Source of the DNA: Zygaena filipendulae
Lineage: Eukaryota; Arthropoda; Insecta; Lepidoptera; Zygaenidae
DNA length: 64,000 bases
Assembly (NCBI GenBank): GCA_907165275.2
Contig: OU015673.1
Location: 4,975,001-5,039,000, forward strand
Direction: 5' to 3'
In this document: piece after piece, positions 1-11,322 of the stretch
Layout: each line of letters begins with the position of its first letter
How positions within the stretch are numbered: the stretch's first letter is position 1
Made by a program: the position numbers and the translations under genes
Notes under the pieces: model-generated
Databases searched by the model: none
What the model was told of the DNA's origin: nothing
What the model saw: only the letters and a program-made list of their open reading frames with translations

Positions 1-81
1 ACTCAATATATCGCCGTTATTTTTTGATTACGTAAAAAAGGAAAAAATACGTGTCCAATATTTTTTAATAATCTACAAGAC
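1..81. mobile_element. MITE family A, right-end fragment
   Basis: It matches 1310-1391 almost exactly (ACTCAATATATCGCCGTTAT, then GATTACGTAAAAAA and ATACGTGTCCAATATTT). It is cut by the window edge on the left and ends in a (CAGGA)n run at 80-101. Confidence 0.75.
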
Positions 82-540
82 AGGACAGGACAGGACAGGA
101 GGAAAAACATAAAAATAATCCAAGCAACGAGCACACTGCGCACTGCGCAGCTCGAATTCGGATGCAAAATGCGGCTGATAATTAATCAATTAAAAAATTT
201 AAACTGCAAAAAAATGTTGAGTATCTCAAAAACTATGTTACGGCACAAGTTTTATATCTCACACAATACGATGCATTCTGATTTACGTGCTACCAAAGTG
301 CCTCATTTCTCTCCGCTATCTTTGTTTACCGCCGCACTATTTGCCCCTTATTTCAAGATTCCGCTAGAAACTAGTGAGGGCTATTACGATATTATATGAA
401 CTTTGTTGTAGATACTTATAATATTTCACAGCTGAAGGCGCATCACTTTTCTGAAACTTAACTAAGAGACCCTATCATGCTAGATAGGTAGAAATGAGGC
501 CGATTTTATAATCCTCAAATAAATAAAATTAGAGATGAAG
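82..540. other. Non-coding; (CAGGA)n run at its left edge
   Basis: The tract GACAGGACAGGACAGGACAG at 80-101 is a short tandem repeat. Nothing else is recognised up to 540; the 76-codon frame at 169 is not protein-like. Confidence 0.5.
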
Positions 541-840
541 TTAAATAATAATAATAACATTTATTTCAGGCCACAAGAACCCATAGGACCCATTAAAACC
601 CCATATTACATTTGCCATTACATTTATATTACATAAAATTAAACTAAAATAAAATTACAATAAAATAAGTTACAACAAAAATAATTTCAAGAACAATATG
701 ATTTAGCTAAGATCCTAAAGGCCGCATATTGAGTATTTACACGCCCCTATATACAGCCTTCAGGATCTCATTGTTGGTTGTCCGGATCCTTTGCATAAAT
801 GACGCATGCCTTTTTCTCAAATTAAATTGTGAAACAAGTT
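541..840 (-). mobile_element. LINE 3' end fragment with (ATT)n tail
   Basis: Read on the - strand the fragment ends with an AATAAA signal and an (ATT)n tract (around 546-562). Near its 5' part is a stretch with GGATCCGGACAACCAACAAT that resembles the end of a LINE coding region. It is 5'-truncated, and no frame is open. Confidence 0.5.
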
Positions 841-1097
841 TTTAATGCACTGTCAGACGATTGACGACTGTTGACATAATTGAAATGGTACTTTACTATC
901 GCTTAATGAAAAGTACTACACAATAATAATAATTAATTTTTCTATTTCTACCTACTAGCTAATTGAAAGTCAGACATTTTGACATGTTACATCAATAAAC
1001 ACATCAGCAAATAAAATTAAACTTATAAATTTTGTACCAGTATTAGAAAAAAGTTATTATATACCTAACTATAACATAAAAAAGCACTGGCCCAATA

Positions 1098-1423
1098 GGG
1101 ATGTGGACTACTTTTGAAAATCAAAATTCTAATTAGTTCGTCAGTTAGAAAACAAAAAAACAATAGACACGTATTTTTTGCTTTTTTAAATAAATTAAAA
1201 TATACAGAGATAAAGCGCATTAAAGTTTAGGGTGAGGGGCTCGTGACGTCACTAACCGCTAAAACCGCCATACAAACTGTCAGAATAGGTACATCACGCG
1301 AAATTTCAACTCAATATATCGCCGTTATTTTTTGATTACGTAAAAAAAGAAAAAATACGTGTCCAATATTTTTTAATAAAATCTACAAGACGGACTAAAA
1401 AATAAAAATTAGTCCACATGCCC
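1098..1423. mobile_element. MITE family A, copy 1 (about 326 bp)
   Basis: The ends form an imperfect inverted repeat beginning GGGATGTGGACTA on the left and GGGCATGTGGACTA on the reverse complement of the right, with homology running inward about 90 bp to GACACGTATTTTTT. A CRE palindrome TGACGTCA sits at 1244-1251. Related copies: 1-81 (right half), 22434-22600, 23247-23543 and 39120-39443. It has no coding capacity, so it is non-autonomous. Confidence 0.8.
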
Positions 1424-1876
1424 ATTAATTCTAAATCCTTGGAGCGATCGTGAATAAAATATACCTACTCATGCCCACGCATTTATATTAAAGTATTTAT
1501 AGTAAAATAATAATAAGGGCTGGGAATCGTGTTTTACTTAATTTGTTTGTATAGGATTGTAAGAAAACAAATTTTCTGAGTGGAAAATGTGTTCAAAGCG
1601 TCCATGCTCGGGTGAGGAGTCAGTGGCATGGAAAGTGTTTCCACTACGTGAGCTCGTTGAAGGTCCCCATGTACTATGAGTTCTCATTCATCACCGCATA
1701 TAAGTAGGTACTCCTAAAATTAGGAAATTCACATCCATTCATAAAGGATTTTGTATGCGCAACATTTTTGCATGATTGATTTTAATAACTGTATGTACTA
1801 AATTTGTTAAATTTTTTGCCTAGATTTTGGTGTTCGCGATCTCGAAAAAAAAATTGTATTCTATATTTTTTCTATG

Positions 1877-2094
1877 CTAATAATATTATAAAGAGGAAAG
1901 ATTTGATTTTTTGTTTGTTTGTTTGTTTATTTTTTTGGTTGTTTGTTACGATTTTACTCAAAAACTACTGGACCGATTTCAAAAATTCTTGTACCATTAG
2001 AATGCTACATTATCTCTGAGTAAAAGGCTATATTATAATCAAATCCCCGCGGGAACTCCGAAATTACCGCGGGTAAAACTGCGCGGAACAGCTA
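1877..2094 (+). mobile_element. Helitron-like non-autonomous repeat
   Basis: Starts TAATATTATAAAGAGGAAAG and ends with a CCGCGGG...CGCGG hairpin region and GCTAT in place of GCTAG. It belongs to the same subfamily as the tandem units at 32299-33252. See 49145 for the best-defined ends. Confidence 0.6.
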
Positions 2095-2179
2095 TTCTTA
2101 AAAGAATCCACATAAAGTTTTGGGACGGAGCTCATATTATATTACGGCGCATATCTCCTTTTGCATACTACACGTTTGT

Positions 2180-2420
2180 AGGGGTACAGAGAAGGACATA
2201 GGGTACTTTTTGTTCCGGAATTCCCGCGGGATCTCCGTATTCCTGGCGGGTGAGGTTGTAGAGGGGCTAATCTCTGGATCTACTGAACCGATTTTGAACA
2301 TTATTTCACTTATAGGAAGCTACAGTGATACTGAGTGACTTTTTATCCTGGAATTTCCGCGGGAACTCCGGAGTTTGTGAGTTTGTAGGGGGTATTCTCT
2401 GGATAAACTGAACCGAGTTT
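2180..2420 (+). mobile_element. Degenerate Helitron-like pieces
   Basis: Contains GAAGGACATAGGGTACTTTT with TTCCCGCGGGATCTCCG, then a second partial unit (TTTCCGCGGGAACTCCGG). Ends are unclear. Confidence 0.45.
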
Positions 2421-2741
2421 AAAAAAAAATCTGGTGATATGCATTTTTTTTTTCTTTTAGTTTTGCGTTTGTTTACTACAATAATAATTTTAGGCAGGTG
2501 GGATTGCCTCGGATTCTCTTGTTTCATAATAAAAAGTATTGAATTTTTAGTGATACTGCAGAGCCATGTAGTTTTTTATCAATGGAATAATTTCAATTCA
2601 ATATTAAAAAAATATTCAAAAAAAATATTATTTTTTATTATTTTTAATATCGGCTCAGTAGTTCTAGTGGCTACCACATATAAAAATCCTTTACTCTTTT
2701 TAATGTGAGTATAGAAAGTACTAACAGGTACCTTGGTAGAT

Positions 2742-3205
2742 ACTATATAAGATGTGGCAAAATTAGCTGCAAATATTTACTGGGTTGAAAGTATACGTTA
2801 TAGCAGCAAACAGGATAAGCGAAAAATAATATTGTAAGTTCGGTAGTTTTTCAGAATACGAGGAAAATATATTCATTGAAAAAACATTATAACTACATTC
2901 ACAAGTGCACAATACATATAGCTCACTAATACGTATACAAGGCACGCGCCCCGCACACAACTAGCGATTTATCAGCTGGTCAGCTCGATCGAGGTCATTG
3001 ATCTTAAGATACCGGCGCGCGGCGATGTGTGTGTAAAGCTATTAAACGGCGAGCCCCTTCACAGATTGTTTTCTTTTTGATGGATTTATTTTGTTTGAAA
3101 AAAAAAAACATCATATTTTTTATTTCATGAATATGTTTGTTACGGTGTATACTTTCAACCCTGTATAGATTTGTAGCAAGTTTTACCACTTCCTTTATAC
3201 CTACA
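2742..3205. mobile_element. MITE family B, copy 1
   Basis: An inner inverted repeat GGGTTGAAAGTATAC starts at 2782 and its complement ends at 3161. Homology with the second copy (34694-35158, opposite orientation) extends further out to ATGTGGCAAAATTA, so the true ends lie near 2742 and 3205. The centre holds GTCAGCTCGATCGAGGTCAT. No coding frame is believable. Confidence 0.7.
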
Positions 3206-3890
3206 TTTTTATTCAACATATCCTTTTTTATATTGTGAATTTCCGTGATGCGTGAAAACATGAAAATGTGCGTGGGAACAATTAAAAAAGTGACCAGAAA
3301 ATAATAAATTTATTATTACATTATCCTTATTATAAATTAAAAAAAAATCTTGTAAAGACACAATCTTAACGACTTTTAAATGAACAGGTTTACTCTTTGG
3401 CTAACGTTTAAAATTTTTAATTAGTGAGCTTAGTCTTTAGCTCTTTAAATTCTAAGAACTTTACAAATTAGTATCATAAAATAAAAAATGTTGAAGCATA
3501 GTTCCTCCGACCAAGAAAATCTACATGATATTTTAATATTCGCATAATATTAAGAAGAAAAATTTCTCTTGATAAAGTAAGTAGTGCACACTAGAGAGGG
3601 AATGAATTATGCAAAAATGGAAAATTTATCGTATTTACAATTGGATATCGATGAAAAATGGCGGATCTCTCGAAACGATACCTTTGATAGTAGGTAAAGC
3701 TTGGTGATATTAAAAGCGAATCTATTAAGAACTTATTTAGTTTTTCGTTTCTTATGGTTGTTTGGTATGGCTGTTTAAAAGAAATTGCTTTGGGCGATAT
3801 GATCGCGTGTTATACGTATTACTAAACATATCACTAAACATCAGGTCCCTTATTCAGTATGACCAACAACATTCCTTGCCGATAGCGCCT

Positions 3891-4792
3891 TTTTTAACCG
3901 ACTTCCAAAAAGGAGGAGGTTCTATGTTCGATTGTATGTATGTTTTTTTTTTTTTTTTTTTATGTATGTTCACCGATTACTCGAAGACGGTTGGACCGAT
4001 TTGAAAAATTCTTTTTTTGTTTGAAAGGGTATACTCCCAATTAGGTCCCATTGCCACCAAGTCGGGATCTGATGATGGGATCTTGGAGAAATCGAGGGAA
4101 CTCTTCAAATATTATAGGCACACCTATAGCGATTTGGGTATTTTTTATAGTAAATCGTTCATTTGCTTTCGAAAAGCTAAATTTGAAGAAGTGGAACTGA
4201 TGATGAAGACCACAGATGGTCATCGGAACTACTCAACAATAATACGTCTTTCAGGGGTCCTAGTTAGAGCGATTTGGAAAATTATTTTTTTGTTTGAAAG
4301 GAGATACTTCCGAATTGGTCACATTGTCACCAAGTCAGGATCTGATGGTGGGATCTTGGAGAAATCGAGGGAACTCTTCAAAATTTATAGGCACACCTAT
4401 GGCGATTTGGGTATTTTTGATAGTAAATCGTTTATTTGCTTTTGAAAAGTAAAATTTGAAGAAGTGGAACTGATGATGAAGACCGCAGATGGTCATCGAA
4501 ACTACTAAATAATAGGTATTTCACAGATTCCGATTCATCAACTTTAATGTGGTTTCTAAACAATTTATGTTCGTCATAATGTATATGGTGAAGTGGAACT
4601 GATGATGGTGTACCAGAAGAAATTCCTCAAAAATTAACGTCCCTGCATCGAGAAAAGCAACATTTTGTAAAAGGTTATGAGCAGTTGACAGTAGGCTATT
4701 GTAACTTAGATAAATTATAAACCGACTCACTAAAAAGCAAGAAATAAACAAATTTTTAACAAAAAAATTAAAACCGACTTCCAAAAAAGCTA
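3891..4792 (+). mobile_element. ACCGACTTCCAAAAA repeat with internal 273-bp duplication
   Basis: It begins TTTTAACCGACTTCCAAAAA, a sequence common to a widespread moth repeat, and contains two head-to-tail units of about 273 bp (near 3998-4270 and 4271-4540; both include GAGAAATCGAGGGAACTC). The long frame through 4017-4445 is a by-product of this duplication. A second short copy of the start lies at 8311-8375. Element class is uncertain. Confidence 0.55.
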
Positions 4793-5103
4793 AAAATAAA
4801 AAGCTAAAAATAACAAAATACCGATTTAATCCAAAAGACAAAAACACACGTAATATTATTATTGGTTTGTGCTACCACTGATCGGTATGAAGTCGGTGAC
4901 AAGCCAATTATGGAGGGGGTGGATGGGCTAAGTCGACTCCTGCCACCAGCTCTTCGTGAGCAGAACAACTCAAGTGGGCAGACACCAGCGGGCTTGTCAC
5001 CGAATTCAAACCGATCAGTGGTAGCACAAACCAATAATAATATTACGTGTGTTTTTGTCTTTTGGATTAAATCGGTATTTTGTTATTTTTAGCTTTTTAT
5101 TTT
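4793..5103. repeat. Long inverted repeat (foldback), arms about 115 bp
   Basis: Left arm 4793-4911 and right arm 4987-5103 are complementary almost throughout, around GGTTTGTGCTACCACTGATC and its complement, and end in AAAATAAAAAGCTAAAAATA and its complement. The central loop is about 75 bp. It forms the distal end of the insertion inside MITE family D. Confidence 0.8.
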
Positions 5104-5278
5104 CAAAAATAGAATCCCAAACACTTCAGGTGCCAAAATATTAAAAATTAATATTCTGTACGCCATAAGAAACGGTGTAAATATGTTTTTTGAAGTGAAA
5201 CGTTTTTTACGTATGAAAGACAATTATTTTTGCGCTTTGTCTTTACCGCGCCGTGTTAAGATAAGTATTCCGAGATAA

Positions 5279-5412
5279 CAAGTACCCAATACACTCAGGA
5301 ATACTGTAGCATTATATTGGTAAAAGAATTTTTAAAATCGTTTCAGTAGATATAGAGATTACCCCCTACAACCTCACTAACTCACAAACTTTACCTCTTT
5401 ATAAATAATTTT
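5279..5412 (-). mobile_element. Helitron-like fragment
   Basis: Reverse complement of the subfamily seen at 24573 (AGAGGTAAAGTTTGTGAG, GGGGGTAATCTCT). The 3' hairpin end is missing. Confidence 0.45.
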
Positions 5413-5509
5413 TTTTTTTAAATCATTTATTTAGTGAGGCTTTTTACGCTCAATATGCGCCATAAAGAGGTTAAGTTTGTGAGTTATTTAGTTAGTTATA
5501 GGTAGTTAT

Positions 5510-5660
5510 TTATTTATTTATTTAATCCTTTATTGCACATAAAATAACAATATTACAGTACCTAGAGAAAAGGAGAAAGCAAATGGCGGTCTTATCGCAT
5601 AGTTGCGATCTCTTCCAGACAACCAATTATGCGAAAAGACAAACAAAAATACACAGAAAC
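5510..5660 (-). mobile_element. LINE 3'UTR fragment related to the 59346-62210 element
   Basis: It shares GGCGGTCTTATCGC and GCGATCTCTTCCAGACAACC with the 3'UTR of the large LINE, including the small hairpin (5594-5609), and ends in a TTTA-rich tail at 5511-5525. No coding part remains. Confidence 0.6.
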
Positions 5661-6945
5661 ACTTACACATACCTAAAAGCTAACATTGAATAAAAATCTA
5701 CGAGTTTGATTGTAACTGTATCAATAAATCGTCAATCATAAAAAAAAAAATAATTAATTAAATAAATTTTGTCATATATTTTTTAATTTTTTGTGATGCC
5801 GAATAAAGATTTGTCTATGTCTATGTCTTATATAAAACGACAAATCTTTTACACTATCGAAAAAAATTTACAGTCAGCAAATTAATTTTATTTGGAGAGT
5901 CTGGAAAAATAAATATGAGTGCAGAAAATAGGTACGTATTGTTTGCGTGAAAACGGATTGACTTTTAATATTATCATTAAACAATATGATGTACTTAACA
6001 TAATAATAGCTGTAATTAATTTACTTTTTGCTATTTTACTCTTGATTTTTACATCCTAGGTAATTAATGATATAATTCTCTGATACAACAACGTATATTA
6101 TTTTTTGGCATTTTTTGGTATTATGATATATCCAAAATTAATTACCCATATATACACGTTAAACAAGGGACGTCTTGAAGCCCCCTATAATTTATGCTTT
6201 CGGGTAAATAATTAAAATTATAAAAAAACTGATAAACCACAGAGAAAACTTTAAATAAATAAAATAGTGGGTTTATTCGAGTTAATTCGTGGTTCTACCG
6301 AAAAGATGACAATAGTACAATCGGTAGTACCAAAGAGACTAAGGTTAACAAACTCCGTCGGCAACTGTTTTTCAGGTGAAAACTTCTATAGCATCTTGGA
6401 ATGTTTTTTTTTCATATTTGAAAAGAAAATCGAACACTGAATTTCCCCTTTAATACGTCCCTATAAACCTCGCATCAAGTTCCTTAGAAAAAAAAAACAC
6501 AGTAATGAGACAGCTATCTGCTAGGTATATCAATGCAGCTATCACGAGAAACCTTAACCAAAATGTTGTGTAAATATGGTAACACCTGGGATTAAATACG
6601 TTGACAGTGTAATTCGACCTTTCATAAATAATTCAAGAAGGCACACATCGCGCCCGTTCTACAGGGTTGTCTAAAGACATGTTTCCGTCATAATTTTAAG
6701 CTTTAATACAGCTTTTACTAACTCCCTGTGTTAGTTAAGTCTCCATATTACTCCTCCTAGTGTTGGTTCCAACCTCCGTAAGCTGGTGTTATGTCAGACC
6801 AACCATTCTGTGATGTTTGACAAAGAAGTTAAGAATTCCAAATGCAACACCTTAAATTAAAATTATGACATTTTATTTATTTAAAGTTTTATTTTTATTA
6901 AAAACATTTTAAATGTAGGTAATTAAAAATTTTAAATCGGATATA
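5660..6945. other. AT-rich non-coding sequence
   Basis: No frames, inverted repeats or recognised ends. The same holds for 841-1097, 1424-1876, 2421-2741, 3206-3845 (apart from short T runs) and 7909-8514 except the ACCGACTTCC fragment at 8311-8375. Confidence 0.5.
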
Positions 6946-7435
6946 AATGTGAAGATCCTGCTCTTTAAGACATTCTGTCAAACGTTTTACACGTGCCAAC
7001 TCTGGACGAAGTACATGCGGAGGTCTCATGATGTCATTCGTATACAATACAACAACATCTTTCGGCACTTAATGGGGCTACCTCCCTGGTCTAGTGCCGC
7101 AGGTATGTTTTTTGATGCCAGAGTAAACACGTTTAACGCCATTGTGAGACGTAGAATTGCGTCTTTTTTGGATAGAGTTGGCGCGTGTAACAAAGTCATA
7201 ATAAGAGAGCTGTACGCTAGACTACATTTGACTGACATTTTCAAGCGTTGGCTAAAAATCGCTGCCTAGAATGTCTGCATGTGTGTGTGTAACCACCATC
7301 TTATAAACAATAAACATCATGAATGTTTTTCGCTAAGTTTATTAGAAAAAACTCATTTTGTAACTTGAAAAATTGTAATTGGATCTTGTTATCTGAAAAT
7401 AAACAATATTATTATTATTATTATTATTAAAATGT
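6946..7435 (+). pseudogene. LINE 3' remnant: C-terminus of a reverse transcriptase, 3'UTR and (ATT)n tail
   Basis: The frame at 6949-7269 reads LLFKTFCQTFYTCQLW, then RIQYNNIFRHLMGLPPW and ARVNTFNAIVRRRIASFLDRV, a pattern typical of the C-terminal region of arthropod LINE reverse transcriptases. TAG at 7267-7269 ends it. About 150 bp of 3'UTR follow, with AATAAA near 7400 and an (ATT)n tract at 7411-7432. Everything 5' of the C-terminus is missing, as expected of a 5'-truncated insertion. It is not a host gene. Confidence 0.75.
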
Positions 7436-7699
7436 AAGTAAGTTTTTTTTAAACCATATCAATACTTCTTGATGAATTTGGTCCAGCCCTACATAACATT
7501 AACAAAAATTAACATGACATAATATTAAATGAAAAACTTGCTCAATGGATTTTATTGAAACAACATTTATTGGAACTTAATTCCTGCAAAATCGTAATTT
7601 TTTAATACTTTACGTGATAGGTATAGGTAGGTAGGTATTTCACGAAAATAATAATAATCAAATAATACAATTTGTAACACATCTTATATGTATGTAATA

Positions 7700-7908
7700 C
7701 GAGTTGTGCCCCGCGGTTTCACCTGCGTTAATTTCAGAGTTCCCGCGGGAATTCCAGGATAAAAAGTACGCTATGTGTTAATCTGATATATAAGATATAT
7801 TATTGTAAAGTTTCATTTAAATCTATCTAGTAGTTTTTGCGTTAAAGAGTAACAAACATCCATCCATCCATACATTCTTACGAACTTGCGTTTATAATAT
7901 TAGTATGA
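7700..7908 (-). mobile_element. Helitron-like repeat
   Basis: Reverse complement starts TCATACTAATATTATAAACG and ends ACGCAGGTGAAACCGCGGGG. Closely related to 49145-49359 (shared ACTTTACAATAATATA). Confidence 0.65.
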
Positions 7909-8514
7909 TTATATTTATTTCTTTATGCATTTTTACTGTTAAAAACCTAAACTTTATATTTTACCTCAATAAATGAATATTAATTTTAGAATAAATAAAC
8001 AAAATAAATATTAAACAGGGCAAAATAACAACAAAATTTGTAGAATAAATAAAATAAGTTTAAATTCCCATATAGCAATGTAGGCAATTAAAAAAGTTTC
8101 ATTATAATGATGGTTCAAATACATCATCGTTACTCAGAAACGAAAACATAACAATGAATAACTTTGTTGAATACTCAGAAAATATCTTTATAAAGCTTTT
8201 AAAAACATACGGAACTTTAATCGTATATTATCAGCCTGTCGGTATTTAATATACTTATACTTTTCAGTTGTGGAAAATAAGTTTGACCTAAAAATAAATT
8301 AGCAGACTTTTTAACCGACTTCCCAAAAAGGAGGAGGTTTTCAATTAGACGCGTATGTTTTTTTATGTTTTTCATTGTGATCTCGAAAAAATATTAGATT
8401 GTAGAGGTACAACGGGTGCTTATTAATTATAATAAACTATTATATCCGAGTAATTTATATCCCGGATATTTAAGTCGAGTTTTCTGCATCTTACTTCGAT
8501 TGCGAGCAAAATAC

Positions 8515-8763
8515 AAATGGACGCAGATAAGCAATAACATGTTAACCCACAAAATTAAGTTACCTATTCAGAACGATTTATTGAGAGTTAGGGAAATTAA
8601 AAAATTAATTATGTGTTTACCTTATTACATTGTTTAAGTAATGTAGCTAAATATTGAACATAAAAAATGTTGACAGAAAATGGCGCTATAATTTTAAAAC
8701 ACGATTTACTCAAAATTTCTCCAGTGGGGGTTAACACACTATTGCTTATCTATGTCCAAATAT
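8515..8763. mobile_element. MITE with about 35-bp inverted repeats
   Basis: Left arm GGACGCAGATAAGCAATAAC followed by ATGTTAACCCAC; the right arm reads GTTAACACACTATTGCTTAT then CTATGTCC. A related right-end fragment is at 29290-29330 (GTTGCTTATCTGTGTCC). Confidence 0.55.
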
Positions 8764-9084
8764 GCGAGTAGCTAGATATCAATCTATACTCTATACTAAA
8801 AGAGGAAAGTTTATGTTGGTAGGCGTAATCTTTTAAACTAATGAACCGGTTCAGAACCTTTCACTAAGAGAAAGCCACAGTATTCCCATAGTAGACATAA
8901 TAAAAAGTAAAATATAAGTAAAATAACATAAGTAAAATAGGTACTATTTATAAATGTGGACTATATTCCTAATATATGTAATAAAAAATAAATGTTTACC
9001 GTGCGTACCTAATCCTGACAACGAAAATATCATCTTAGTTTGTCTTAGTACTAGTAGTAGTTAGTAGATAATAATAATTGTAAG

Positions 9085-9232
9085 AGGTTGGGGACTGAAA
9101 ATCAGCGGATTCGTTGAGTCCCATCTCCTTTTTGCCGCACCAAATATTATATCATACTATTATGTAACTTTTACTGTAATTGTGTGCTGGTAAATAAAAA
9201 TTTCTTTTATTTATTTATTTATTTATTATAAC
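9085..9232 (+). mobile_element. LINE/SINE 3' end fragment with (TTTA)n tail
   Basis: Unique-looking sequence ends in AATAAA (9193-9198) and then a (TTTA)n tract to about 9228, the usual form of a truncated retroposon 3' end. The family was not recognised. Confidence 0.4.
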
Positions 9233-9574
9233 ATACTTTTTATCTCGGATTAAAAGTTGCTGCGGGAGATTTGATACTCACCAGGATGGAATCGTGCGAT
9301 TTCGTGTCTAGGTAATTATTAGGTATAAGTACTTATCTTAGGTTTTGGAATAGGACATAGGAGATACAAAGAATTTCTGAGAGAATTCCAAAACGGACGC
9401 GGAGAAAGTGCTATGCTTGCTGTAAATAGAAATCAACTTTTGTGTATAAAAACGTATAAAATGATATGTTTTATGTAATCCATAATTTTTTCTACTATCA
9501 CTATCATCATATCATCCGAAAGTAACCACTGCTGGATATAGGCCTCCCTCAAGGATCGCCAAACAATCGGTCCT

Positions 9575-9723
9575 GGGGGTCGATTTTTGAATAGCTCGAA
9601 TTACTATTCGCACACGGAATTGCAAGATTCACGCGTGAATGCTTAAAAAATGTATGAGGATTCGCACGTGAATTCGCGATTCCGTGCGTGAAAGTAATTC
9701 GAGCGATTCAAAAATACGGCCCC
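9575..9723. mobile_element. Palindromic MITE inserted in a LINE remnant
   Basis: 149 bp in which the two halves are inverted copies (TTTTTGAATAGCTCGAATTA at the left, TAATTCGAGCGATTCAAAAA at the right). It interrupts the LINE phrase GGTCCT|GCGCTTCCCGC. Confidence 0.75.
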
Positions 9724-9795
9724 TGCGCTTCCCGCATGCAGCGGCGTTCACCTTATCACCAAGTCGTCGGTCGGTCCACCACGTAGCAGGCCAGT

Positions 9796-9930
9796 GGGGC
9801 TAAGATGCGCAACACGATAAAATTTTATCGGGCCATTTTATCGATTTTCGTCGACATATTGTATGGTTTTGTCGACGAGAATCGATAAAATGGCTCGATA
9901 AAATTTTATCGTGTTGCGCATCTTAGCCCC
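9796..9930. mobile_element. Near-perfect palindromic MITE
   Basis: 135 bp starting GGGGCTAAGATGCGCAACAC and ending with its exact complement; the arms of about 60 bp differ at only one or two bases. Flanking CCAG on both sides may be a 4-bp target duplication. The high arm identity suggests a recent insertion. Confidence 0.82.
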
Positions 9931-10012
9931 CCAGGTAACCCACGCCGCGTCTTTTGATTCGTGGTCGTCTCTCGAGAACTTTCCTGCTCCATCGGTCTTC
10001 TTTTTAACTACA

Positions 10013-11126
10013 CGCAGGACATTTAAATGATTAATTATCACTGATACTTTGGATTTTATTATCGGCTTGGTGTTCCGTTTTTTTTTATTAAACCTTCTTT
10101 TTTATTTAATTTCTGTTGTATCACTTATACTTAAGTGCCTATTATCTCGTTAGACTTAGGCGATAAGACGTATTACTTACTGAGAGCTTAGCCAAACAGC
10201 TTGAACCTACATTATGCCTAAAATATCCATTAGGGTGCGTCGGCAGAATTTGCCATCTGTGCCTAAACGATTGCCACTTTATCGTACAAAATCTAGGATA
10301 GTCCACGCCTTACGTCACATCATTACGTATATTATGTAGCTTTAATGATCATGCATGATCATAATAATCATAATGGTTGTTATTAGAAGATATTTATGTA
10401 GATACTTATATGTATCATTAATATGAAAACTTTTGTTACAAGAAATGGCGTTAATAGATAAAATGAAAATAAAATCCGAATGTACAATTATTTTTATTGA
10501 ATATTATGTAAAATTCTTACTTACCTATGTATTACGACAGAACGCTCGCACGCCAAATTCTATAGAGTACCTATAAATAAAAAAACCAGTACATTTCCAT
10601 TCCATTTTACTATTTTTTTTTGAGATGACATCAAAGAAGCAAAAGTTTTTTGAAAACAATAAATAATTCTGAAAACAATAAAACATTGATATTATAATTT
10701 TTATTTTAATAAAAGGTAATTTTGTAATTGGAGTATCACAGAGCAGACCAATGGTACCATAAATATAAAACTATACTATTAATGATAAAATAATATTATA
10801 ATGTCCCTCGATTAATGATTTAATTTATTTAATATTGCCTATCTTTCTGTATTGAACTTTAATCATAGTTTTAATGTCTAAACAAATAAATAAAAAGTAA
10901 CTTCTAAATGTTAATAAACTAAAACTAAACTTAACCTAACCTAAAATTAAACTAAAATATATTATTATTTCTGTATGGAAACTACTACTTAAATTTAATT
11001 TGTATGTATAGATAATAGATATATTAATATATATAAATTTAAGTGTATCTTAAACTAACAGATTTTGAATAAATTAATGCATTATGAAAGTATGTATCTA
11101 TATTTGGTACTTACTTACATAAAAAA
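10013..11126. other. AT-rich non-coding sequence
   Basis: Nothing recognised. 8764-9084, 11323-12145, 12311-13784 and 13842-14304 are similar. A run CTTAACCTAACCTAAAATTA near 10930 is a short CCTAA-like stretch, too short to be called telomeric. Confidence 0.45.
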
Positions 11127-11322
11127 ATCAATTTTTGAAATTTTGGTCTGTATGTCTGTCTGTTTGTTCTGACTAATCACTGAAACGGCTGGACCGATTT
11201 TAACGGGACTTTCACTGGCGAATAGCTGATGTTATAATGAGTAACTCAGGCTATTTTTATTTTATAAAAAAGTAGTTTCTGCGGGAATTCCGAAACCCAC
11301 ACAAATCGCGGGGCATCGCTAG
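11127..11322 (+). mobile_element. Helitron-like repeat
   Basis: GGCTGGACCGATTTTAACGG in the body and CGCGGGGCATCGCTAG at the end. Related to 14305 and 19462. Confidence 0.55.

Larger units (their letters stand above)
3846..5295. mobile_element. MITE family D, split by a nested insertion
   Basis: The left part 3846-3890 (GGTCCCTTATTCAGTATGACC) and the right part 5104-5295 (ACGCCATAAGAAACGGTGTA, GCGCCGTGTTAAG) together match the intact element at 53271-53506. The segment 3891-5103 between them is a later insertion of a different repeat. Confidence 0.65.
9503..10012 (-). pseudogene. Decayed LINE C-terminal fragment, split by two palindromic MITEs
   Basis: On the - strand, short stretches still resemble the retrotransposon C-terminal signature TRWTDDLVK...WMREAQD, but with stops and frameshifts. 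The phrase GGTCCT|GCGCTTCCCGC is interrupted by the MITE at 9575-9723, and the following part by the MITE at 9796-9930. The same segment type appears twice, in inverted copies, at 43467-44238. Confidence 0.55.

Noticed and set aside
4017..4445. 142-codon frame on the + strand
   Set aside because: It lies wholly in a repeat and encodes the same segment twice because of the 273-bp duplication; no domain or known protein is seen.
4804..5092. Two 76-codon frames on opposite strands with identical ends
   Set aside because: Direct consequence of the 115-bp inverted repeat; not genes.
10925..10965. CCTAA-like telomere motif
   Set aside because: Only two or three imperfect units; insect telomeres use long TTAGG arrays.
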